Shown here piece after piece: positions 55,054 to 64,000 of a stretch of DNA of 64,000 bases. The notes under the pieces were generated by a model that worked only from the letters and a program-made list of their open reading frames with translations, did no database searches and was not told the origin of the DNA. The stretch's first letter is position 1. Every line of letters begins with the position of its first letter. The stretch is from NCBI RefSeq assembly GCF_020085105.1, contig NC_058043.1, positions 19,984,667 to 20,048,666 of the forward strand. Reading direction: 5' to 3'. The position numbers were made by a program, and so were the translations under genes. The DNA comes from Siniperca chuatsi (taxonomy: Eukaryota > Chordata > Actinopteri > Centrarchiformes > Sinipercidae).

Positions 55054-58000
55054 TAGTATATGTTACTTTAACTCTCCTTCATATTAATAATAATAATAAT
55101 AATAATATCAATAAAATATTAACCTGTCAATAGAAAACCTTTCAGTGTTGTGCTGCGTCAGACCGTGTATAAACTATGATCACAGCAGACTTGTTAGGGA
55201 AGACAAAAGTGTGAAACAGATGAAGTAGGGCTGGAGCTACAATTGTTTCCGCAGAGTACAGTAACAAAAGAGCAGAAACATAATCAACTGAAAGCCAAAC
55301 ACTTCTCCTTTTGTATAACCACACTCTTCATTTCCCAAAGTCGATACTCCAAAAGAATCTAACGCTTTAAGTGGCTGTCAGTTTTTTAGTTGAAAGCATG
55401 AGACAGCATGTTTGGACTGTAACTTTGTAAACACAATAGCATCATGACAAGAAAATAGATACATAGAGTCACTACTGAATGTAGCAAAACATTTGCCTTT
55501 TGGGGCAGATTTTTAAGATTCAGATGATTTGATGCATCACATTTACAACCTATTGGATCTGTATACAAATTTCACCAGAGCTGCGGTCAACTACTGTACC
55601 AACCATTCACAACCCAACATGTACACATTGGGTTAATTATATGTAAGGATTTAGTGAATTGTTATTATATTGCATCAATACTGGGCTAAAATCCTGCATG
55701 ACATACTGGTGAAAATAAACATGACGTTAACCGACATAAGGCTTAAACATGTTATAGCCAAGAAGCTTGAATATTCACATCTGCTGCCAAACCACAATAT
55801 TTGAAGTGGTCAGTCTAAACTGTAGTTAATAAGAGGAAGAGATGTTGAACACACCACATTTCTTCCTCTTATGCAAAGAAAGTTGAGTCAGAGTGTCTAC
55901 AGACAAGAATCTGCCTGCATTCCTGTGTATCTGCAAGAAATACAAATTCCTATCAACATCATTCAGGTCAGAACTGAACTGACAAATAAACTGCAAATAA
56001 AACCGTATTTCCTGCTAAATAAAATAACTGACTTCATTCAGCTACACAGAGAAACAGAAGAATATCACCAGAACAACCCAAGAAACATTTTAATGCAACA
56101 TTGTTGCATGTTTTATTTTCAGACTTTACCTTTATGACACTTCTATAAAAACCTTCAATATAGTTTTATTCATAAAGATTTGTAGCTGATTCTGTAACAT
56201 AACTACTTTACATAACATATTGCAAGTTTACTCTTTGCCTTAATCTATTTTCTACATACAACTAGAGACAACCAGTGAACTATCACTTAACTACTGAATT
56301 AAACTTTAAAAACATTACGTCGAGAACGATCCGACTGCATGTCAGTCTAATATGCTTTGTTACAGGCCTGCAGGGATCTAAGAGCATGAAGTGATAATTA
56401 TTTAAATTAAAAAAACTTGATGTCTGTTTTTAATTACTTTTTAGTACATTAACACGACTAAATGGTTATTATTCACTTTTCTAATGAAGCTGTTATTAGT
56501 AGGTTACACTAGTAATTCGGCTCATACTACTTTTAGATTGAAATTTATAAATTTATTTATATAGTTTATGGTTTTACATTCATAATATACAATATTTATG
56601 TAGAACCAAATGTGACACAACTGAGTTACAATTTTCAGGAAACTATAATGATGACAACTGGACATTTACTGAATACTGATTTTTTTTTTAAATTGAGCAA
56701 CAGATTGCTATAATGAACCACAGCCTGCCTTATGTAAACAGTTCAAACCAGAAATAAACACAATATGTTATGCAAACAACCACCAACAGAACTTAATAAC
56801 ACTTTTAGAAAAGGATTAATAACTAATAATTATATAATAATAGTTTTTTCCCCTATAAAAGGCTTCCCTGATACTTTTTATATTGTTTGATAATACTAAT
56901 AAACTTTGGTAACCTTCCCGGCACTTTGTGGTATGATGCTGCTATAAAAAAATGCATTTAATTGCTATTTTAGCTTCATTAGTTTCAGTTTCACTCTTTT
57001 AAGAAACCCCCTGCAGCCATGATATATTGATCATATATTACGAGTTAACAGACTGCCCAGATGTTGGATGCCACATAAAAGTAATTAAGCTGAATTTAGG
57101 TGTCTGTCATCCACCGCTCACTGCAAGTGCTCAACTTTCCACTGCAGGCAGAATGTGTAGCAACGTCTGTGGGAGGCAGCACAGCAAAGGGCCAAGAAGT
57201 CTGAAAAATACAGAAAATACTGACAGAGGCCTGGTGGAGAGGGTGAATAACCAGGCCTGTACTGACAAATGTCAAACTGCAGAAAGTTACTATATCTTTT
57301 TGATTCCTAATGGAGCTGGTACAGATATTGACACTTTACAGTTTGAAATTCCTGTAAGGATATTTCAGCTGTTTTCAACAGAAAACATTTTTGATAAGCC
57401 CTTACACTTGGTTAATTATGACCTAGATTATGTACTGAGTGGGACATTTTACAGATAAAAAATAAACTTGTCAGTGCTCTCTGGCTTACAAACTGTATGT
57501 TTGAAACTACCTCTGACATATCTTTGTTTTCTTGCTTATATCATCTGGCTGATTTATCTGCAGCGTCCACACCTTCTTTTCAGGGGGAAAACAGAACAAA
57601 ACAACTTGATTTAAAACATGAAACTATTTCACTGGATTACAAAAGTAGCCAACTAAAAGTCCTTCACTGTCTCATAATGAATGATCAGCCGTGATGTGGC
57701 CTTACTGTCACCCTTAAAATATCTGCCCATTTCCTTTATGGTGACAGAACAGCTCGCACAAGCAGAGGAGGGAGAGAGGACAGATCTTAGCACAACACCT
57801 GGTGGTTTCACTGATGTCTCACAACACTGAGGTCGTTAACCTGCCCGCATACTGATCACCAGGAGGGCCTGTCAGTATTGATTATCATCCAGGCGGAAGC
57901 TCACCTTTCTCTCCCACCCTTCATTCATTCATTTATCTCCTTGATCAACACTGAAGGCCAGTGGGCGGAGGCAGAGAAACAGGCCAGAACAGACGGAAAG

Positions 58001-58301
58001 CCCTCTGTCCCGACACGTGGTGCTCCTCCATGGCGCTCCTTTGTTAATTAAACTGGCTTTAAAAAAAAACCAAATTAAAGTGAAGCAACAACAGGCCACA
58101 CGGACTTCTTTTTCCTCCTCACCTACTTGTTCACTGACGTGGCGGAGGAAAAACAGTAGAAAGTAGAGACGGGAGCGGATGAGACGGATCACCGCCAGCA
58201 ACTTCCACTTCCACATCTGTGCCACATTACATAAATGTCCGCTGCCAAAGTGTCACACACACGGATCTCAATCAGTTTTGTGTACGCGACACCGAACTTA
58301 C

Positions 58302-58400
58302 CTCGCCTGTTTCTTCTCTGCGAGCAGGTAAAGCTTTACTTTAGCTTTATGAGGAAGACATGCTCACTAATCTGCCACGTATAACTCCTACAGAACCGGG
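58302..58400 (-). promoter_or_regulatory. cdk4: Candidate cdk4 untranslated first exon with promoter
   Basis: A near-ideal minus-strand donor, GGCGAG|GTAAGTTC, ends at 58302. Upstream on the same strand lie an inverted CCAAT (58468-58472) and a GC box (about 58566-58570) within a CpG-richer island (58.1-58.6 kb). The next recognised minus-strand exon is the cdk4 start exon, which has an acceptor just before its ATG. Linking the two across 8.5 kb is inference. A second donor (58123) lies further down the same island. Confidence 0.35.
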
Positions 58401-59954
58401 TCACAAGTGGCAGGTGGGGTCCAGGCTGAGGTTTTACAGCCCGGCAGTGGAACTTGATGCGGAGAAGCCAATCAGCCGATATGATTTCGGCCTCCACTGT
58501 TTTTTCTTCCAGCCTACAGTTTTTTGGGGTGGTCGCTTCCTGTTGCTTCTAGCAACTATTGAGGAGGCGGAGCTAAAAATCTTCCCAGCATATCATATGA
58601 AGAAGACCTTAAAGCTCTGCTGTGGCATCTGTAATCATGTCATCCATGCTCCAGAGCGCTTTGATTATATTGCTGTCAAATTAATATTTTTAGATGGAGA
58701 GAAATGCTTTTTTGCCTGTTGTCGTTTATCTCAAAAATAGGCCTACATATATATATAAATCAGACACACCTATTATTTCAGCATACCACACAATGTTTTC
58801 TTAGTTTTTGTTAGTTTATTTGCACAAAATACAAAAATCCTAATATTTGAAAGGAGTAAAAATGGGCTTATAAAGACATCTCACCCAAAAGGAAATCACA
58901 CAATAACATCTAACATTTAAGTTTATCAATGAAGAAAGAAAAAAAAGTATCAAAACTATTGGCACAGCATACAGAGGAAAATAGAAAAAAGAATAACCAA
59001 TAGATTATATAATAAACATAATACATTCATACATAAATCAGTTGCTAATCACGGGCTGGCCATACAACTGCTAGGAGAAAGAAGGCCACAAAATACAAAA
59101 TTTAATTAGTTTGGCTGATCAAATGAGCTTCAAGCAAATATTTGAAATATGTGGAGTTGTTGGCAACGATTGGTCTATTTGTATCGTATACAGATGATTA
59201 AAAGCACAAAGGTGTTTTCTATCTGTGACAGATTTCCGCAAAATAGTTTTATCATCATCAGTTTTCCGCTTTAATGTTTATAATCCCAAAAGTCATCATA
59301 TTTTTACAGTTGTGGGTGTAATAGTGCAAACTATAGTTACACAAATGATTGTAATGAAAGAAAACAAGAAAGGTGAAAGAAAGGAAATGTGAGAACGTTT
59401 CCAGAATAGAGAGAAATCCCAGTACACATTTACTTAATAAATCAAGAGAAATATTTGTATACACATAAACACATTTGTATATAAACTGATGTATTATCCA
59501 TGTACATACAGTACATTTATACACATGCACACCTAGCGTATTTACAAGTACTTATACACATTAAATTCATCCATTGCTTCTATAAAAGTGCATGAAATTT
59601 ACAGAATTTACAAACTTTCTTTATATCTAAAAAAGACTTTTAAAACAGATATTCAGTCCACAAAACATGAAAATAATTATGTGGGAATAAAGACCACGCA
59701 GACCTTCCTCTCCTTCATCTGAGCTCATTTATCTCTCTTGTTGTCTCATTTTGGATTAATGAATTGAGGCCTGGCAGACTCTGTTGCAACTATGTTGCAA
59801 TAAAAAATCTAACTATACCATGAAAGCTACACAGTGTATTTAGATTATTCAAATCACTGATTGTTCGTTACTAAATCTAATTACTCTAATTTAAAATATA
59901 AATATCAGGACATCCCCTACTGTATTATTACTTTATAATAAACCAACATTAACC

Positions 59955-60160
59955 ATTGGTGGAATGTAACTAAGTACATTTCCTCAAGTACTGTACTTAA
60001 GCACAAATTCAAGGTACTTGTAATTTACCTGAGTCATTTCTTTTGTGCTACTTTATACTTCTACTCCACATTTCAGAGGGAAGTATTGTACTTTTTACTC
60101 CACGACAATAATCTGACAGTTATACTAGTTACTTTACAAATTAAGAGTTTTGCACATAAA
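59955..60160 (+). repeat. Dispersed 'taactaagtacattt' repeat
   Basis: 'ggtggaatgtaactaagtacattt', 'tcaagtactgtacttaagcac', 'cttctactccacatttcagaggg' and 'gtactttttactccac' match a familiar high-copy teleost repeat and the inverted fragment at 8380-8525. Confidence 0.75.
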
Positions 60161-60218
60161 ACATATGAAGAGCTTAGAAAATATGATGTTATAAATTAAA
60201 CTATACCCAACAATAAAT

Positions 60219-60542
60219 GCAGCCAAAACAATTAGTTGATTAATCAATTAGCCGATTGAAATAAAATTAATTGGCAACTATTTTGATAATCGTTCATGGT
60301 TCCAGCTTCTCAAATGTGAGGATTTTCTGCTTTTTTTGTTTAATTATTTTAATAGTTTTAATATATTTTTAATAACTGTGAGGTTTGGACTGTTGGTTGG
60401 ACAAAACAAACATTGTGAAGCTGTCACTTTGGGCTCTGGGTAATTGTGACGGCATTTCTCACTATTTTTACAAACCAAACAATCAATTAAGTGAGAAAAT
60501 AATCAGCAGATGAATCCATAATGAAAATAATCATTAGTTGCA
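60219..60542 (+). repeat. MITE-like 'aacgattaatcgatt' family, copy 4
   Basis: 'gcagccaaaacaattagttgattaatc' to 'gaaaataatcattagttgcag' gives inverted ends. Internal 'agcttctcaaatgtgagga' and 'tttgggctctgggtaattg' match the copy at 54739. Confidence 0.8.
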
Positions 60543-61392
60543 GTCTTTTACTAAAAAGTTTGAAATAGGCTCCACCTCAACCAACTACAACAGTAAAATC
60601 CTACTTTTACATTAATGCATGAGTAATAATAATCTAATGGGATAATATTTAATAATATAACAGTCACAGGGAACATTTTTCTGCATTGAGTACTTTAAAT
60701 TTTAAGACTTTAAGTACATTCTCCTGGGGCCCAAATGGACAAATGGACTGAATGCAATTCGGGTTTGTAACTCTCAACTAATAATCTGCAATAAAAGTGC
60801 ACCTTAAAGTCAATCATTCGTTAAATGTCATTTTTGGTTCCTTTATGGATGTACAGTGGTTACAAACAAACTGCACAATGTCTGCCTGCTTTGAAAACAG
60901 CATGTGATCGCAGAAAAATCTGAATGGTGGACTTGTGGTTGTCTATAAATGAAATCCTAGTTGGTCAGTTACAGTTTATGTGTTCTGATGTCTGTTCACA
61001 ATCGATCCTTTTGGGATACGGTCTTTCAGTGCTTTTACAGTTTTCTTTCCAGCCACTGTTCCTACATTCGTGTTCCTGCTGCATGCTGGAGGGGAAGGAA
61101 GTAGATGCTGCCAGTATCCGCACTTGTGGCCAGAAATGGGGAAGTAGTGCAGTGACAGTGGCATGCAGACTGTCTCAGTGGCTGTGACAAAAGGCTAAAA
61201 CAAAGCATTGCTTCTCTAAAAATGTTAAGTTGCTCCAGGGCTTTCTGCCCCACTAGGAGAACTGCTGAAGAAACACTTACAGACTCAGTTCTACTTGTTT
61301 CTGAATGACAGATTTCCAACCATTTTAACTACTTTTTATGGGTCTTTTTCTCACCAGACAGCAGGAAAAGCACAGGTGTTACTAATAACATT

Positions 61393-61560
61393 AATTCAAG
61401 TGTCCCAGTAAGCCATGACAGTGAGCCAGCATGCACAACACCAGGAACCTGAAACTGAAGCAGCTAAATGGAATTCAGCCATCGCTGATTTTAATATTTA
61501 CACCTGTGCTTTAGCTACTGTGATGTGTCAAAATGTCTTCAGTGAAAAGGGCTCATTGCA
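61393..61560 (+). repeat. Dispersed repeat, copy 2
   Basis: Direct-orientation partner of 15204-15372, with high identity over about 165 bp. This copy lacks a short 'tgtgacag' duplication present in copy 1. Confidence 0.8.
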
Positions 61561-63443
61561 GTCTTGTTATGTTTTGTATTTTGAGTGATCATGTGAAAAA
61601 GAAAAACAAAGAATATAAATGAATGTTAAGAAGACAAAGAAAATGGCAATGGAAAATATCTACAAATACTTACAAAATACATTATACATGAAATAAAAAG
61701 GACATATTTACATACATAACTTATGTGTATATATGTAAATGAATTTCCATACTTACATAAAATATATACAAATAGAATTTATCTCCACAATTATATATGA
61801 ATCTTTGCTTAGAAATATTAGTGTTGACAGAAACCATTGTGATTTATTCAGTTAGTTGCTTTTTATATCTATCTTTATATATTTATGTTTTAACCACAAT
61901 GTCAGTCAACTGATGAATGCTTGATATTTTTTCCACCACAGAACATTAAACAAATTGAATTTGAGGCAAATTAATAGAAAAGAATAAGCAGCAGCAGTGT
62001 TAAGAGTTTAGAGAGTCGTTTCCCAGATGCCTCAAACATTTGTCACTTCAAATGTGACAGTCGTGACCACAAGGGGCAGAACTAAATTTCTGATATCATA
62101 AATCTATGTATGATAATTACTGTGTGTTTAACATGTTTGTTTACATCCCCTTTAAACTGACGATATCTTCAAGGGACTCCATTGCATCGGCTCCCTTGGA
62201 ACATGAAACTGCCTCTGGCTTTGTAATAATGTTTACCACAACCCGCTGACAGCCTCGGACCCTCCTTTATCACACAGATGATGACACATCCTGTTCTGTG
62301 GTCAGTATTCACATTCAGCTGTGATCACTATCTATGGCCCAAATGTTCCAATCTGCAATGTCTTTCCTGCAGCACTGCCTGCTTCACATGTGATTATCAG
62401 TCTGTAGCTGACATCTCTCCTAACTATACTGCATATCTAATCCTCTGATCCCAGACATACATTGCCAACTGTATATTTAAACACACGTTGTCATCTCTCT
62501 GTTGTTTGGACACTGAGCAGCATTAATCTATCAAGATCTCCACCAAACACACAGTTAGCTTGAATAGCTCTGTTCATTTTATTAATATCTTTTATCACCG
62601 TGCTTTGTAGTCTTGTTTTCACGTGTAAATCTGTTTGCTCTGTTTTCATTTTAAAGCACTTTGTAACTTCTTTGAAAAGTGGTGTGTTTATTTATTACTA
62701 CTCGCCATAGTCTCACTGTGCCTTAAACACAAGTAAAGAACAGCTGGATCAATTAATCAGCCTATCAGATCAATATTCGCTGACTCATTCTGGAGAAATT
62801 CTAGAGATTTTAAACATCAAGCTTTTACTTAAACTGTTCATTTCTTGGAAAAGACAGTTGCTCCAATCGTTTAAAAAGTAAATAATAACTTAGAATTACC
62901 ACAAAGCCTCCTATTCTGAAAAAAGTTTAGATGAAAGCCATGATGTTGACTGTAAATGTGTGCTTCTACAGCTGCAGCTCCTTATCACTTATTTCACTTT
63001 AACACCTTTAAACAAAAGACTTTCTGCTCCGCTGGCTGTAGATTTGTGTTGAAGGAAGACAGGAACGGGTTAAAAACACATGTGAGGCAAAGAGTGTGTG
63101 CTTTTGTTAGACATCAACACAGATATCATAAACAACAGGCATTCATAATGTTTTTTATGACTTTTATTTTTAAACATTTTCTGGAGATAATGTTTATTTC
63201 ATAATGCAATTCAGCAGACAACTCCACTGCTCCTCTTTGTGCTGGTGGAACAGGCGCCTGTTTATCTAATAACAGACAGTAGACAGTCTCCTCTCAGACA
63301 GTTATGTGACAGATAGTGTTGTGATTCTGTGAAAGGTGGATGTATTGAATCTATTGCAATGCAAGCTGTCCCCACTGTCCCGACCCCGGAGAGTCTTTGT
63401 TCTGTTTATTAGCATCTTGTGACATCATGCGTGAGAAGGTGAA

Positions 63444-63468
63444 ACACACACACACACACACACACACG
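63444..63468. repeat. (CA)12 microsatellite
   Basis: Uninterrupted CA run just upstream of the regulatory cluster at 63.5 kb. Confidence 0.9.
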
Positions 63469-63522
63469 GTTTCTTACATGCAGTAATTGTTTTTCTTTTC
63501 TCCATCAGCCGATGGATATCAG

Positions 63523-63545
63523 CACGTGGCCTCCACGTCACATGA
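63523..63545. promoter_or_regulatory. E-box/M-box cluster
   Basis: CACGTG (63523-63528), CACGTCA (63534-63540) and TCACATGA (63538-63545) lie within 23 bp. CACGTG and TCACATGA are targets of bHLH-ZIP factors such as USF and MITF/TFE. Confidence 0.4.
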
Positions 63546-63547
63546 GT

Positions 63548-63568
63548 ATCAGCACCTTGGACAGCAGC
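63548..63568 (+). promoter_or_regulatory. RE1/NRSE (REST-binding site)
   Basis: The core TCAGCACCTTGGACAGC (63549-63565) matches both half-sites of the 21-bp RE1 consensus with the correct two-base spacing. About 18 of 21 positions agree overall. REST silences neuronal genes in non-neural cells, so a neuronal gene may start nearby, probably to the right. Confidence 0.65.
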
Positions 63569-64000
63569 TTGTGTCCGTACGCTGCCTGCTGTGGATGGAG
63601 CTCATCTCTCTTCTCATCTGCTGCACGGAGGGAGGATGTTTTTTTTAAATAATCTGTAACTAAATAAGTTTGTGCTGTTGAGCCTGAAAACCAACTAAAA
63701 ATCAAGTTTTAACATCCTGGAGATCCTGGACGCATCGCTGCAGCTTTCCATGTGGAGAGGCATTTTATTGTCCCACAGATTCATGCCGGCATGCCATGAT
63801 TTAATTTGGTGAAAATATGATGATGATGATGTGTTTTTAACAACCCGGAAAGGACAGTTGCAGTCTCCTGTCGGCTCACTCTGTGGTTGTGCAGGAATCC
63901 ATATATCTATCATCCTCCCCGCTCTTCCTGATTTGTGGCGCAGAGATGGTTGGGGGAAAGCAGCGAACTGGCGTTGCAAGTTGTCAGTGAAATGGATTTT
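63569..64000. other. Possible 5' region of a gene off the right edge
   Basis: GC-richer sequence follows the RE1 site. An ATG in fair context at 63992 begins MDF at the last bases of the window, which is too little to call. No exon was identified. Confidence 0.25.

Larger units (their letters stand above)
49829..58301. other. cdk4 upstream region, possibly a long first intron
   Basis: No coding exon was recognised on either strand. It holds a composite MITE (50540-51322), a possible plus-strand first exon (about 51840-52006), a dispersed repeat (52860-53425), a pyrimidine-rich tract (about 53800-54080) and a MITE (54739-55053). The rest (about 55.1-57.7 kb) is AT-rich, with nothing recognisable. 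Confidence 0.45.
58601..63442. other. Repeat-rich AT-rich region without recognised genes
   Basis: Contains dispersed repeats at 59955-60160, 60219-60542 and 61393-61560 and long AT-rich stretches between them. ORFs here are short, of low complexity or in repeats. Confidence 0.5.

Noticed and set aside
58124..58225. Short minus-strand reading frame (MWKWKLLAVIRLIRSRLYF) ending in a GTGAGG donor
   Set aside because: No known protein recognised and no in-phase partner exon found; it may be part of an alternative leader but is not supported as coding.
58360..58740. 126-codon plus-strand ORF
   Set aside because: No similarity recognised; it overlaps the CpG-richer island that better fits a minus-strand promoter and is followed by an AT-rich tail.

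Overview
This is nuclear DNA from a bony fish, most likely a percomorph teleost. The evidence is compact split genes with GT-AG introns, vertebrate protein sequences at fish-like divergence, and many short non-autonomous repeats and CA microsatellites. No prokaryotic, viral or autonomous-transposon gene was recognised.

Layout, left to right. (1) Minus strand, about 0.6-6.95 kb: 5' part of spryd3 (three coding exons plus a probable non-coding first exon and CCAAT/GC-box promoter); the gene runs off the left edge. (2) Plus, 9.2-10.6 kb: a complete four-exon igfbp6 with an N-terminal domain reduced to six cysteines. (3) Plus, 12.4-18.7 kb: a complete ten-exon pip4k2c (411 aa). (4) Minus, 23.4-40.9 kb: a complete 19-coding-exon agap2/PIKE (1215 aa), convergent with pip4k2c, with one GC-AG intron and a probable leader exon near 42 kb. 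(5) Minus, 44.8-49.8 kb: a complete seven-coding-exon cdk4 (306 aa); its 5' untranslated exon may lie 8.5 kb upstream near 58.3 kb. (6) 50-64 kb: mostly repeats, ending in a regulatory cluster (CACGTG, M-box and a near-canonical RE1/NRSE) at 63.5 kb that may belong to a gene off the right edge.

All exon joins were checked for reading phase; each complete model closes in frame from ATG to stop. The gene set joins two neighbourhoods that are both on human chromosome 12q13-q14 (SPRYD3-IGFBP6, and PIP4K2C ... AGAP2-CDK4). TSPAN31, which sits between AGAP2 and CDK4 in human, was not found. Several genes touch growth signalling (IGF sequestration, phosphoinositide kinase, PI3K/Arf regulator, G1 kinase), but they are separately transcribed and nothing suggests an operon-like unit.

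There is no sign of a wholly new biological system. The most unusual signals are the RE1 site, the GC-AG intron, a 23-bp copy of the agap2 exon-1 splice donor inside a nearby repeat, a perfect RFX X-box palindrome in agap2 intron 1, a start-stop uORF before pip4k2c, and the cysteine-poor igfbp6.
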